In this document: positions 1 through 8,252 of the stretch, one piece after another
Layout: each line of letters starts with the position of its first letter
How positions within the stretch are numbered: position 1 is the stretch's first letter
Assembly (NCBI GenBank): GCA_020429915.1
Contig: JAGQKV010000011.1
Location: 36,744-100,743 of the forward strand
Reading direction: 5' to 3'
DNA from: Candidatus Omnitrophota bacterium
Lineage (GTDB): Bacteria > Omnitrophota > Gorgyraeia > Zapsychrales > Zapsychraceae
DNA length: 64,000 bases
Made by a program: the position numbers and the translations under genes
The notes under the pieces: model-generated
What the model was told of the DNA's origin: nothing
What the model saw: only the letters and a program-made list of their open reading frames with translations
Database searches by the model: none

Positions 1-585
1 GACCGGGACGTTCTCCACTTCAAACTGGCCATTGTCCATATTCTCGATGCGCAGACTGCCCGACACCACCGGCATCGCCAGCTCACCCGCGATATCGACG
101 TCCAATTCCTTGACCAACCCCTCCAAATGGCGGGTGTGCGGATTCTTCGGCAAATAACCGATGATTTCGCTGACGTCCAGTGCGCGGCTGAATACCGTCC
201 CTTCGAGACGGCCGTGGTCCACCCGTCCGTTAATCACGACCGCTTCGGAGACGGGTAACCGTAACCGTCCGTTCACGATCTCGGCTGTGATCCCGGTGCG
301 ATGAAACGATTCTATCCGGATGGAAAAGTTTTGGACAAGAAATTGAGAGTCCTTGGGCAGTTCGTCCAGGTCTTTGAGAACCAGGTTATTGAAGGTGATG
401 CCGTGGATCAGATCCCCCTCGACCGACTCGAACTGGACTTGTCGGTCCAAAGTGTAATGCTCAAGGATCTTACGGACCAGGAACTGACTTCCCGTGGGCG
501 TGCACAAGAGATAGTAAACACCGTAACATAGTGCCCACAACAGGAGCACCAGCAGCAGGGAAAATATTTTTGTTCTTAACCTCAT
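1..585 (-). CDS. TamB/AsmA-like membrane-anchored protein, 3' end outside window
   Basis: The visible part is the N-terminal 195 residues; the frame stays open to the window edge. It begins with one hydrophobic signal-anchor (residues 6-27, rich in Leu), followed by a pattern typical of AsmA/TamB-type inter-membrane lipid transport proteins: a T-P-x-G-S-x-F-L segment just after the helix, then alternating beta-strand repeats with the phrase VEGDLIHGITFNNL, which matches the 'G-x-L-x-x-G' strand-turn seen in TamB N-termini. The family spans the periplasm and helps move lipid or assemble outer membrane proteins. The ATG is preceded by AGGTC and, 23 bases further up, by a TATAAT box. Assignment to TamB rather than another AsmA-like family is an inference from a partial sequence. 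Confidence 0.6.
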   Translation of the reverse strand, partial: MRLRTKIFSLLLVLLLWALCYGVYYLLCTPTGSQFLVRKILEHYTLDRQVQFESVEGDLIHGITFNNLVLKDLDELPKDSQFLVQNFSIRIESFHRTGITAEIVNGRLRLPVSEAVVINGRVDHGRLEGTVFSRALDVSEIIGYLPKNPHTRHLEGLVKELDVDIAGELAMPVVSGSLRIENMDNGQFEVENVPV

Positions 586-678
586 GCTTGACCTGATTCA
601 AGCTGTCATTATAGCGAAATTATAACATATTGCACATCAGAAAAAGGATGACTGCGGAGGACGGCGGCGGGACGACAA

Positions 679-960
679 CTACGGGCGGGGCGGGCGGCTG
701 AAGATGCGGTGATAGGCGAGGTTCAGTATCTGATGCGCCTGCAGACTGCGCGCATCGACCTGATACAGGATGTGCCAAGCCAGCAGCGCGGCGTGATCGT
801 ACTCATCCGCGGACAGGAAGCCTTGGGCCTTCTCCAATAAATAGGACCGGCGCCGGCCCCGGTCGCGGATGCTTTTGGAAAAATTGATGGCCTTCCAGCA
901 GTCGTCCCGCCGCGCGATATAGACGGCCAATCGACCGGTCGATTGCGGAGAATTCACCAT
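679..960 (-). CDS. Small hypothetical protein, TPR-like, 93 aa
   Basis: I do not recognise a family. The ATG has a clear AAAGGAG Shine-Dalgarno sequence 6-7 bases upstream, which supports it as a real gene. The protein is basic at the N-terminus (several Arg/Lys around residues 32-45) and the C-terminal half (residues 46-90) looks like two helical hairpins with TPR-like spacing (AALLAWHILYQVDA, LQAHQILNLAYHRIF). No signal peptide or membrane segment is visible, so it is probably cytoplasmic. It stands alone between the TamB-like gene and a secreted protein gene. Confidence 0.5.
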   Translation of the reverse strand: MVNSPQSTGRLAVYIARRDDCWKAINFSKSIRDRGRRRSYLLEKAQGFLSADEYDHAALLAWHILYQVDARSLQAHQILNLAYHRIFSRPPRP

Positions 961-1055
961 GCCGGGCTCCTTTCCCCTGGGGTTAGCGGGAAGCGGGCGC
1001 CGGCCCGGGGAGACCGGCGCCCTGTGTTTCGGGGGGAGGGAATCTTGCTTCCGGT

Positions 1056-1442
1056 TTATTTTTCCGCCATGTCCAAATCAGCGGTCAGGACCGTGTTGGC
1101 TGCCTTCAGCGCGGCGGACTTGGCCTTGATCTCCTGAATCGCCAGGGCGATCTTGCCTTCGGCCGTTTCGGCGAATTCCACTTCAACCGCGTCGCCCAAG
1201 GCGATGTCCTCGGATTCATCCGCGGAGAACTTGGTTTCTTTGTTGATGGTCAGCTCAAACTGACTGATTTCCGTTCCTTCTTTGCTTTCCTGCTGGATCA
1301 CGATCGATTCCGGGGATATATCAACCACGATCCCGCGCACCTGAGCCTTTGCTTCCGCCTCCATTGCCTGAACGGACGTTGACAGAACGACACTCATGAC
1401 AGCGATCAGCACGAAAAACTTGGTAAATGTTTTTGTCATCAT
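1056..1442 (-). CDS. Secreted DUF5666-like small beta protein
   Basis: The start is placed at the first of two adjacent ATGs because an AGGAGAAAGGA Shine-Dalgarno stretch lies directly upstream; a longer reading frame upstream lacks one. The product (128 aa) has a signal peptide of about 26 residues ending in TSVQA. The mature part opens with VRGIVVDISPESIVIQQ, a short OB-like beta hairpin pattern as in DUF5666 proteins (a strand, a 'D-x-S-P-x-S-I' turn and a second strand), then a GDAVEVEF turn that repeats the pattern. It ends in an Ala/Lys-rich helix. Probably a periplasmic small beta-barrel protein; no enzymatic residues can be named. The gene lies 167 bases upstream of nothing on its own strand except the kinase end, so it is probably monocistronic. 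Confidence 0.6.
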   Translation of the reverse strand: MMTKTFTKFFVLIAVMSVVLSTSVQAMEAEAKAQVRGIVVDISPESIVIQQESKEGTEISQFELTINKETKFSADESEDIALGDAVEVEFAETAEGKIALAIQEIKAKSAALKAANTVLTADLDMAEK

Positions 1443-1609
1443 GACTTCCTTTCTCCTCTTAACTTCGGTTAGCTGACTGTTATGTCCGCAGCGCCCTCCC
1501 CGGGACAACCTCCTGCGGACCAATGACGTCGCCAACACTCTAACAAAGCCAACATTAAGAGAAGATTAAATTAGCATTAAATATTTTCATCTGGGAGGAG
1601 GCCTGTCCG

Positions 1610-3127
1610 CTATACGCGCGGCAGGGTGATGAAAAATGAGGTCCCTTTGTTCAACTCGCTGGTCACGCGAATGGTACCTTTGTGCAAGTGTGCCAAGGAC
1701 ATAGCAATACTGAGCCCGAGGCCGTGGCCGCCGCGAGGGCTGTTGGTGGTGCGGTAAAAGCGGTCGAAAATCTTGGAAATCTCGTCCTGCGGGATCCCGA
1801 TCCCGCTGTCCGATACGACGATTTGAATGTACTCCTGCTTCACGGACACGTCAATCTTCAGCAGGCCGCGCTCCGGCGTAAACTTGATGGCATTGTCTAT
1901 TACGTTGAAGAACAAGCGCCGCAGATGCACCCGGTCGGCCTTGATCTCGGCCGCACGTCCCGAAATATTCGCCTCCAGCCGGATATGTTTGTCGCGAACC
2001 AGGATTTCGGTCTGCTGAATAATTTCCTGGATATAGGGCACAAAATCGAACTGTTCGTAGATAAACACCTCCGGCCGGTAATCGATCTTGCTCAACAACA
2101 ACAGGTCGTCGACAATGCGCAACATCCGGTGAACCTCTTCCAGCGTGACGTTCATGGCCTGCCGGTATTCCTCCATGCTGCGTGTGTTGAGCAGCGCCAA
2201 TTCGGCCTCTCCCTTGATTACGGTGAGCGGCGTGCGTAGCTCATGCGCGGCATGCGAGGTAAATTCCTCGATATGCGCGAAGGAATTCTCCAGCCGGCCG
2301 ATCATGTCATTAAAGTCATCGATCAGATAGGCCACTTCCTGGTAATTGTACTTGGTCTGCACCCGGGCCGAAAGGTCCTCGTGTGAGACCTTGCGGGCGA
2401 TCGCGGCAATCTCGTCGACCGGACCGAGGATCCGCTTCACCAGCAGCCGGCCGATAAAACTGGTCAGGATCAAAATTGCTGGAATACTGATCACCACCGA
2501 TATAAGGAAGGTGAGGATCAGATCGATGATCGGACGCTGGTAAACGCCGACTTGGACATAATAGTGGTCCTGATCCTTGTAGGTAAAAGGATAATTGATG
2601 ATCCGGACCCGGCGGTCTTTGTAAGTCAGTGTTTTGTATGTCGGATCCCCGTCCTCGCTGGGAACCACGCTCTCCCGAATAAGGTCGATCAGATCTTCGG
2701 ACATATTCGGCGAGCGGGTAATCGACGCCTTGGTGGTGGATACGAAATTGATGAAGTACTCCTGCAGATCCATCGAATCAACCTGCTGCAACCAACGTTT
2801 CTCAAAACTGGATGTCCAGAACAGGAAACGCCGCGGACTCTTTTCTTCATCGGCAATCGCCTTTTCCAGTGCAAATTTCAACGGCTCCGCCTCTTCGCCG
2901 CGAACCTCGAGATACGAATTGATCGTAGAACAGATATTGACCGCCGTCGTCTTCAGCTCCCGGTCGAGTTCCCGGTGTACGGTCCGGAACAGCACGAAGT
3001 ACAACACCCCGCTGAAGGCCAGCAGAATCACCCCCAGGATCAGGCTGTACAAAAAACTGATCTCAAAGGAAATGGAGCGGTACTTAACGCCCTGATTGTC
3101 CTTGCGCAGCGGCCGGTCGACGTTCAT
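1610..3127 (-). CDS. Membrane sensor histidine kinase (HAMP, HisKA, HATPase_c)
   Basis: This 505-aa kinase senses a periplasmic signal and phosphorylates the response regulator encoded just upstream. It has a transmembrane helix at about 25-47, a periplasmic domain of about 150 residues, a second helix at about 201-224 and a HAMP linker (230-284). The HisKA box SHAAHELRTPLT places the phosphorylated histidine at H295. The ATPase domain shows the N box (NVIDNAIKFTPE, 408-419), G1 box (DSGIGIP), F box (FDRFYR) and G2 box (GHGLGLSIA). The arrangement resembles CusS-type metal-responsive kinases, but the sensor domain does not identify the ligand. The ATG overlaps the regulator's stop codon (ATGA), which indicates translational coupling. 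Confidence 0.93.
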   Translation of the reverse strand: MNVDRPLRKDNQGVKYRSISFEISFLYSLILGVILLAFSGVLYFVLFRTVHRELDRELKTTAVNICSTINSYLEVRGEEAEPLKFALEKAIADEEKSPRRFLFWTSSFEKRWLQQVDSMDLQEYFINFVSTTKASITRSPNMSEDLIDLIRESVVPSEDGDPTYKTLTYKDRRVRIINYPFTYKDQDHYYVQVGVYQRPIIDLILTFLISVVISIPAILILTSFIGRLLVKRILGPVDEIAAIARKVSHEDLSARVQTKYNYQEVAYLIDDFNDMIGRLENSFAHIEEFTSHAAHELRTPLTVIKGEAELALLNTRSMEEYRQAMNVTLEEVHRMLRIVDDLLLLSKIDYRPEVFIYEQFDFVPYIQEIIQQTEILVRDKHIRLEANISGRAAEIKADRVHLRRLFFNVIDNAIKFTPERGLLKIDVSVKQEYIQIVVSDSGIGIPQDEISKIFDRFYRTTNSPRGGHGLGLSIAMSLAHLHKGTIRVTSELNKGTSFFITLPRV

Positions 3128-3801
3128 GACGAAGCTTCTTTGAGAATGTATCCGGTCCCCCGGACCGTGTGAATGAGTTTTGTGGGATAGGGTTTGTCGA
3201 TCTTGTTACGCAGATAGCGGATATGGACATCGATCACATTGGTGAAGCTGTTGAAGTCCTCCTTCCAGACGTGTTCAGAGATCATGGTCCGGGTAACCAC
3301 CTGATTGGCGTGAAGCATCAAATATTCCAGCAGACCGTATTCCTTGCTGGTCAATTTGATATCTTGTTCACCCCGGCGGACTTCATGGTTGAGCAGGTTC
3401 ATTTCGAGGTCGGCGATACGCAGCACATCGACCTTCTCTTCCCTCCCCCGCCGCAAAAGCGCCCGGATGCGGGCCAGCAGCTCGGAAAACGAGAACGGTT
3501 TGGTCAGGTAGTCATCGGCGCCGGCGTCCAGACCCGACACTTTATCAGTGACAGCATCGCGGGCGGTCAGCATGAGGATGGGGGTGGCGTTTTTCCGCTG
3601 ACGCAGTTCCCGGCAAATGGACACACCGTCCTTTTTGGGCAGCATGATATCCAGCAGGATCAAGTCATAGGCGTTGACATCGGCCAGGTACTGGCCTTCT
3701 TCTCCGTCCCGGCCTACGTCCACCGTATAGTGATGTTCTTTCAGACCGCGTTCGATGAAACTCGCGATCTTTTCTTCGTCTTCAACTACGAGGATTCTCA
3801 T
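3124..3801 (-). CDS. OmpR/PhoB-family response regulator
   Basis: A 225-aa DNA-binding response regulator and partner of the kinase that follows it. The receiver domain starts with MRILVVEDEE (acidic pair E7/D8) and has the phospho-acceptor D51 in LILLDIMLPKKDG, the switch Thr in MLTARD and the Lys in YLTKPFSFSELLARIR. The C-terminal winged helix (about 130-222) shows the family pattern LTSKEYGLLEYLM and a recognition helix in VIDVHIRYLRNKID, ending in VRGTGYILKE. The start is the internal ATG preceded by AAGAAAGGGG; the upstream frame extension lacks family similarity. The gene overlaps the kinase by 4 bases. Confidence 0.93.
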   Translation of the reverse strand: MRILVVEDEEKIASFIERGLKEHHYTVDVGRDGEEGQYLADVNAYDLILLDIMLPKKDGVSICRELRQRKNATPILMLTARDAVTDKVSGLDAGADDYLTKPFSFSELLARIRALLRRGREEKVDVLRIADLEMNLLNHEVRRGEQDIKLTSKEYGLLEYLMLHANQVVTRTMISEHVWKEDFNSFTNVIDVHIRYLRNKIDKPYPTKLIHTVRGTGYILKEASS

Positions 3802-3948
3802 CAGACCCCTTTCTTCAAAGGTGATGACTGCGTTTCGGTCCCGTCGTAATGCGGCCATTCTAATGGGAAACCTCGGCGGAAACAAGCATAATTTCGTGAC
3901 GGCAAACTGAAAAGTATAAATGGTTGGACGGCGGGAAGTTATAACGGA

Positions 3949-4440
3949 TTAAACATGCCAGCCGCAAAGTGCCAGCGCGCACAGTGTCTTGGCGTCGCGC
4001 AACCGACCGCGCCTCAGCATATCTTTGATGTCGTCCCGGGAAACGTCCGTGACCGAGATGATTTCATCAGGATCACGGTCGGCCTGGCGCACAAACAAGT
4101 CCGTGGCGGCATAGAGGTGGATTTTCTCATTCGTAAATCCGGGGGCCGTGAAGATTTCACCCAATTTTTTCCAGGAGCGGGCACCAAAACCGGACTCCTC
4201 CGCCAGCTCACGGCGGGCACAGGCCAGCGGACGTTCCCCGGCCTCCAGGGTCCCGCAGGGAAACTCGTGCAGATACGCGCGCAACGCCGGCCGATACTGC
4301 CGCAGGAGAATCACCCGGCGCGAGTTGACAAAGGGAACGATCAATACCGCCCCAGGATGATCGATCATCCGGATCGTCCGGGTGACGCCGTTGGGGAGAC
4401 GGCGGCGTTCCGTCTTCAAAGTGAATTTTCGTTTGGGCAT
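3949..4440 (-). CDS. Nudix hydrolase, ADP-ribose pyrophosphatase-like
   Basis: This 163-aa protein hydrolyses a nucleoside diphosphate linked to another moiety, using Mg2+. The full Nudix box G-x5-E-x7-REL-x-EE-x-GF runs from G63 to F85. The strand ahead of it (VILLRQYRPALRAYLHEFPCG) and the following TAPGFTNEKIHLY match ADP-ribose pyrophosphatases, which typically have the dimer-forming N-terminal strand region seen here. It is the last gene of a six-gene minus-strand operon and its start lies 25 bases inside the end of the preceding SDR gene. The exact substrate is inferred from the family; NADH or a nucleotide sugar are also possible. Confidence 0.88.
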   Translation of the reverse strand: MPKRKFTLKTERRRLPNGVTRTIRMIDHPGAVLIVPFVNSRRVILLRQYRPALRAYLHEFPCGTLEAGERPLACARRELAEESGFGARSWKKLGEIFTAPGFTNEKIHLYAATDLFVRQADRDPDEIISVTDVSRDDIKDMLRRGRLRDAKTLCALALCGWHV

Positions 4441-5162
4441 GATGAGCTCATCCTGTCCTCATAGAATTTGTAAGCCTTTCGGGCGAGCATACGGGGTACG
4501 AACTTGTCGGCCAGGCAATAAAAGCGGCTTACCGGGTCCGGGCAGACCTGCCGGCGGCGGCGGTCAATGGCCCGCACGATACCGGGAGCGGATTGCTCCG
4601 GAAGCCGGCCGCCCGTGGTCCGCGCCCCCGGATAGTACCGGCTGTGGCCCGTATTCATCGGTCCCGGATAGACGCGGGTCACCGAAATCCCGTCTTTGAC
4701 CAAATAAGACTCCAGCGCCTGGGCAAAGCCGTCCAGCGCCCCCTTGCTGGCGCTGTAAGCCAAGGCGATCGGAAACGACAGGAACCGGGTCGCTGAACAG
4801 ATAAAAGCGATACGCCCGCCCGGAGCGATCAGCCGCTCACGCAACAAGTGCTTCACCAACCGCATATGCCCGGTAAAGTTGACGGCCATCACATCGCGCT
4901 CGGCGTCATCGGGAATCTCGATAAAGTCTCCGGAGACACTGATACCGGCATTGCAAATGACAATGTCGAACGGACCCGGCATCCGCGGCCACGTACCGTC
5001 GGGGACCGCGCCTAAATCCAGCTCAATATATTCGTGCTCCTCCGCCGGCTGCGGCGCCTCGCGGTCGAGGACCGTAACGGCGGCGCCGCGTTGACGGTAA
5101 AGCGCGGCCAAGCTGGCGCCCAAACCGTTCGATCCGCCGGTAATAAGGATACGCTCCGCCAT
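4416..5162 (-). CDS. Short-chain dehydrogenase/reductase (first SDR copy)
   Basis: A 248-aa classical SDR oxidoreductase. The nucleotide-binding motif TGGSNGLG is at residues 8-15, the NAG motif at 71-73, the catalytic Ser at S123 and the active-site pair Y136-x3-K140 in YSASK. The post-catalytic YPGPMNT segment is also typical. The substrate cannot be read. The gene follows the second SDR after a 3-base gap, so both are probably made from one message. The two SDRs are paralogous at fold level but diverged, so they need not use the same substrate. Confidence 0.88.
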   Translation of the reverse strand: MAERILITGGSNGLGASLAALYRQRGAAVTVLDREAPQPAEEHEYIELDLGAVPDGTWPRMPGPFDIVICNAGISVSGDFIEIPDDAERDVMAVNFTGHMRLVKHLLRERLIAPGGRIAFICSATRFLSFPIALAYSASKGALDGFAQALESYLVKDGISVTRVYPGPMNTGHSRYYPGARTTGGRLPEQSAPGIVRAIDRRRRQVCPDPVSRFYCLADKFVPRMLARKAYKFYEDRMSSSCPNENSL

Positions 5163-5165
5163 GGC

Positions 5166-5873
5166 CTAACCCGTCAGCCGGGCGAACATACGCAGCAGCG
5201 CCCAATCCCAGCTCAATGTCTTGAGCCCCTCATCCTGAAGCATGGCCTTATAAATCCGGCGGGCGATGGTATGGCAGTTTTTGTAAATAAAGGGATTCTT
5301 GGGTGTATCCGCACCGCCGGACTTTTTATGGATCGGGGTATCCACCGGGCCGATCTCGGCGCAGACCAGCGGCAACTGGGGATATTCCTTATGTAGGCAG
5401 CGGTAAAACTTGGAAAGACCCGCCTTGGTGACCGCATAGGTGGTGCAGTCATCCCGGGTGAGCTCGGAAATCAGCGAGCTGACCAACACGATCTTGCTGC
5501 GAATCTCCAGCGCGCGCGGCAGCAGCGCCCGGACCAGGCGCATATTCGCCCACAGATTGGCATCAATCAACTCATCGACGGATTCCTCATCCAGTTCGTG
5601 AAAGCGGCCGGTCAGTCCGGAGGCCGCATTCAGACAGATGTAGTCGAACCGCCGTTCGCGCAGATTGGCGCACAGCTCGAGGACCCGGTCGCGATCACTG
5701 AGATCGGTCTTGATGATCTCGATTTTATCGCCGAATTCTTCGGCCAGCCGGTCCCGCTCCTTTGATGAGCGCAACACGCCCGTGACACGCATCCCGTCAC
5801 GCACCGCCAGCCGCATAATGTCTTCTCCCAACCCCGAGGAAATACCTGTTATGAAAAGCGTTGATCCGATCAT
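5166..5873 (-). CDS. Short-chain dehydrogenase/reductase (second SDR copy)
   Basis: A 235-aa SDR with the dinucleotide motif TGISSGLG at 9-16, NAAS replacing the usual NAG near residue 82, a catalytic Ser in VSSLIS (S132/S133) and the active-site pair Y146-x3-K150 (YAVTK). An Arg/Ser pair after the second strand (LRSSKER) suggests NADP preference, which is an inference from the family. Its ATG overlaps the stop of the DUF218 gene (ATGA), so translation is coupled. All catalytic positions are present. Confidence 0.85.
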   Translation of the reverse strand: MIGSTLFITGISSGLGEDIMRLAVRDGMRVTGVLRSSKERDRLAEEFGDKIEIIKTDLSDRDRVLELCANLRERRFDYICLNAASGLTGRFHELDEESVDELIDANLWANMRLVRALLPRALEIRSKIVLVSSLISELTRDDCTTYAVTKAGLSKFYRCLHKEYPQLPLVCAEIGPVDTPIHKKSGGADTPKNPFIYKNCHTIARRIYKAMLQDEGLKTLSWDWALLRMFARLTG

Positions 5874-6541
5874 GATTTAGACCCCTGTTCTCTGAGATGC
5901 CGGACAATTCCGTGATACACACGGTGCGGCAGCCGCCGGACCGCGAACGCTGTCCATTCGTAGTGAATCGCCTTCCACATTTCCCACGGATTCAGCGGCG
6001 GATCGGCGCCGAAAAACGGATGCGGGGCGTAAAAAACAAATCTTCCCTGCAAATACCGCGAGTCATTCAGCGCCAGGATGCGATGGATATGCAACGGCGA
6101 GCTGATCAGCACCACGCTGAGCGGACGTTTCTTTCGTAAGATCTCAGCGGTGTTGCTCAAGTTGGTCAGGGTGTCGTAAGACCGCTCTTCCATCAGGATA
6201 TTCCCGGCAGGCACGCCCTTGTCGATGAGGTATTTGCGCATTAATTGCGCGCCGGAATAGTTCCGGACCGGCCGCGATCCGCCTACGCATAATATCTCCC
6301 GGAAGTATCCCTGCCGGTAAAGTTCCAGGGCATGATTGAGCCGCTGACGTGTCTGTTTTCCCAATGCCGTGAAATGATCGGAGGAGTCTCCCATTAACAC
6401 GATACCGAGTTCCGATGGATACAACTCGTAATCCTGCGCCAGTATCATCACGCGGGTCAACCACAGGCCCGACACCGTCAAATCCACGGCGATCAGGATA
6501 GCGGTGATCTTCGCCCACTTTCTCCAGTTCACTTTCGGCAC
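5870..6541 (-). CDS. DUF218 (YdcF/SanA-like) membrane-anchored protein
   Basis: This 223-aa protein has one N-terminal hydrophobic helix (residues 11-30) and then a DUF218 domain. It matches SanA/YdcF proteins: LGIVLMGDSSDHFTALGKQT (first strand and loop), a helix with RLNHALELYRQG, the strand ILCVGGSRP, the block LIDKGVPAGNILMEERSYDTLTN and VVLISSPLHIHRIL. Members are linked to envelope integrity and small-molecule transferase activity but no general reaction is settled. It overlaps the DUF924 gene upstream by 13 bases and the SDR gene downstream by 4, in the middle of the six-gene operon. Confidence 0.82.
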   Translation of the reverse strand: MPKVNWRKWAKITAILIAVDLTVSGLWLTRVMILAQDYELYPSELGIVLMGDSSDHFTALGKQTRQRLNHALELYRQGYFREILCVGGSRPVRNYSGAQLMRKYLIDKGVPAGNILMEERSYDTLTNLSNTAEILRKKRPLSVVLISSPLHIHRILALNDSRYLQGRFVFYAPHPFFGADPPLNPWEMWKAIHYEWTAFAVRRLPHRVYHGIVRHLREQGSKS

Positions 6542-7137
6542 AGGAACTCCTCTTCCTCCGCCGTCGATTGGCGCCCCAGGATTCCGTTACGGTTCGGAAA
6601 TCGTCCGAACCGCGCGATGATATCCCGGTACTTCAGGGCATATGTCAGATTACCGGCAAAATAGGCGCTGTTGTGCGGACAGCGCTGACCGGCAACGGCG
6701 GCCAGTTCCCGCGACCATTCCACCGACAATTCCTGGTCCGCCAGATTCTCGGAATGGGTCAACGGCATATAGATGAAAACCCGTTCGATCAACATGTAGC
6801 CGGCGTGGCGGCCGTCCGCGATCAAAGCCCGGCTTAGATCACGCGCCGTCTCATCATAAGCATAAGCCCGCGGCGTACCCCGAAACATATTGCGGACCAA
6901 CTGATCATACAGGATGATCCGACACAACGCCGTCCGGTCGGGAGCCTGATCCGGGTGCCGGACCTCTTCTTCCAGCAAATGGCCGAAACCGTCGCGCATC
7001 TCCTGGTCCAACACCCGCGTGCTGCGGAACCATTTGACGAACGGCGTACGCTTCTTGACGATAGGCCTCCCGTCGTCAATGCCTTCGAACCAGTATGCGT
7101 GAATGTCGGCCAGTGAATTCCGCACCGCCAGGCTCAC
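6529..7137 (-). CDS. DUF924 family protein
   Basis: A 202-aa soluble protein of the all-helical DUF924 family, whose biochemical role is not settled. Family landmarks are YWFEG near the N-terminus, ILYDQLVRNMFRGTPRAY in the centre, and ERVFIYMPLTHSENLADQ, followed by CPHNSAYFAGNLTYALKYRD and a conserved GRFPNRNGILGR tail; the usual length is 180-200 residues. The start codon is GTG and overlaps the stop of the TtcA-like gene (GTGA), with AAGGTGAAGGA upstream. Position in the operon directly after the tRNA-modification-like gene is the only hint to its role. Confidence 0.85.
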   Translation of the reverse strand: MSLAVRNSLADIHAYWFEGIDDGRPIVKKRTPFVKWFRSTRVLDQEMRDGFGHLLEEEVRHPDQAPDRTALCRIILYDQLVRNMFRGTPRAYAYDETARDLSRALIADGRHAGYMLIERVFIYMPLTHSENLADQELSVEWSRELAAVAGQRCPHNSAYFAGNLTYALKYRDIIARFGRFPNRNGILGRQSTAEEEEFLCRK

Positions 7138-7919
7138 TCCTTCACCTTCTCGATCAGATACTCGCTGCGCACGTTTTGCAGGCTGTTAAAAATATTGATC
7201 ACCACATCCGGATTATACTTTTCACTGTCACGCAGCATACGCTTGATGATCATCCGGTGGGAGGTGTCGTCGTTGGCGCATTTGGACTGCCCCATGGAGG
7301 CGATACCCAACCGCTCGGCCAATTGCTGCATGGCCTCCTCACGAACATAGGCCAGCGGACGAATGAGAGCCAGCTTGCCGCCGAACAGTTCCTGGTTGGG
7401 CTTCATCGCGCCGATCTCGCCGCGGTAAAACTGATTGAGAATGATAGTCTCGGCGATGTCATCGATGTGATGTCCGAAGGCGATCTTGTTGAAACCCTCG
7501 CGCTCACAGAGTTGGAACAAGGCTTTGCGTCGGTTGCGCGACCACCAGTAACAATCGATTTCATCATACCGCTCATCCTTAAGCCAATCGACGCTTTCCA
7601 GGAGGCAGGGAAACTCCTGTTCCCGGAGATAGGCAATCAGTCCCGCCGGATCGAAGTCGGCAAACCCGAAGTCGATATGCACCGCGACGAATTCAAATTT
7701 TACGGGACTAACCCGCAGCCGGTGGCGCAACACATGCAGCAATGACAAACTGTCCTTGCCGCCGGAGACCGCCACGGCGATCCGGTCACCGGCGCGTATC
7801 ATCCCGAAGTCCTTGATCGCCTTGCCCGCTTTCTTGGAGACAGCCAGCAATTCCGGGCATTCCTTGATCCTTTTCTTGGGCGGGTGTGCGCTGTCCCCTT
7901 CATTTTCCATACGTTCCAT
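7134..7919 (-). CDS. TtcA/TilS-type PP-loop ATPase with altered cluster cysteines
   Basis: This 261-aa protein is in the family of TtcA, which thiolates C32 of tRNA. The ATP pyrophosphatase loop SGGKDS is intact at 52-57, and the blocks AFGHHIDDIAETIILN, RPLAYVREE and MLRDSEKYNPDVVINIFNSL match TtcA closely. In E. coli TtcA a CxxC pair and a third Cys hold an Fe-S cluster. Here the pair is C123-Y-W-W126, so the second Cys is lost, while C214 is kept. The protein may therefore act without the usual cluster or on another substrate. The ATG has AAGGGAG ten bases upstream and is the first gene of the operon running down to the Nudix gene. Confidence 0.82.
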   Translation of the reverse strand: MERMENEGDSAHPPKKRIKECPELLAVSKKAGKAIKDFGMIRAGDRIAVAVSGGKDSLSLLHVLRHRLRVSPVKFEFVAVHIDFGFADFDPAGLIAYLREQEFPCLLESVDWLKDERYDEIDCYWWSRNRRKALFQLCEREGFNKIAFGHHIDDIAETIILNQFYRGEIGAMKPNQELFGGKLALIRPLAYVREEAMQQLAERLGIASMGQSKCANDDTSHRMIIKRMLRDSEKYNPDVVINIFNSLQNVRSEYLIEKVKE

Positions 7920-7979
7920 CCGACTTATGCTCCCTTACGCTGACGATCGCCCGCTTAACTTGACTGATTAAATAAGAAT

Positions 7980-8008
7980 TTGACAACTCTTCGCCCGCTC
8001 ATTATACT
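7980..8008 (+). promoter_or_regulatory. Sigma-70 promoter for the small lipoprotein gene
   Basis: TTGACA at 7980-7985 and TATACT at 8003-8008 are separated by exactly 17 bases. Transcription should start near 8015, about 30 bases before the lipoprotein ATG. The near-consensus boxes predict strong constitutive expression. Confidence 0.8.
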
Positions 8009-8045
8009 AGGCGAATTAATGAACCTGTTTCAAAGGAGGACCACC

Positions 8046-8207
8046 ATGAAGACCAGAAAATTCTCATTGTTGCTCGTTATCACTCTGCTCGTCGCCGGAA
8101 CCGCTATCGGATGCGACAACCGCAGCCAGATGGAAAAGGATGCCGACAAGGCGATGAAGAACATGGAAGCCGGCGCCAGCAAGGCCCTGGACAAAGTTTC
8201 CAACTAA
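8046..8207 (+). CDS. Small entericidin-like lipoprotein, 53 aa
   Basis: The ATG is preceded by a near-perfect AAAGGAGGACC ribosome site. A signal peptide of about 23 residues ends in the lipobox TAIGC, so the Cys should be lipidated. The mature part is a 30-residue charged amphipathic helix rich in Lys, Asp and Ala (MEKDADKAMKNMEAGASKA). Size, lipobox and helix recall entericidin or Lpp-like membrane lipoproteins; the specific function is unknown. A strong promoter upstream and a hairpin terminator directly downstream make it a well-defined monocistronic unit. Confidence 0.8.
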   Translation: MKTRKFSLLLVITLLVAGTAIGCDNRSQMEKDADKAMKNMEAGASKALDKVSN

Positions 8208-8221
8208 TTTTCGGTATCATG

Positions 8222-8252
8222 AGGCGGCCGGCGCGACCGGCCGCCTTTTTTT
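8222..8252. terminator. Rho-independent terminator between convergent lipoprotein genes
   Basis: A GC-rich inverted repeat (GCGGCCGG / CCGGCCGC around a short CGCGA loop) is followed on the plus strand by seven T. It ends the plus-strand lipoprotein transcript 15 bases after its stop. It abuts the stop of the minus-strand lipoprotein gene. Confidence 0.85.

Noticed and set aside
7134-7919. TilS (tRNA lysidine synthetase) as the function of the PP-loop gene
   Set aside because: The C-terminal TilS domains are missing and the blocks after the PP-loop follow TtcA more closely.
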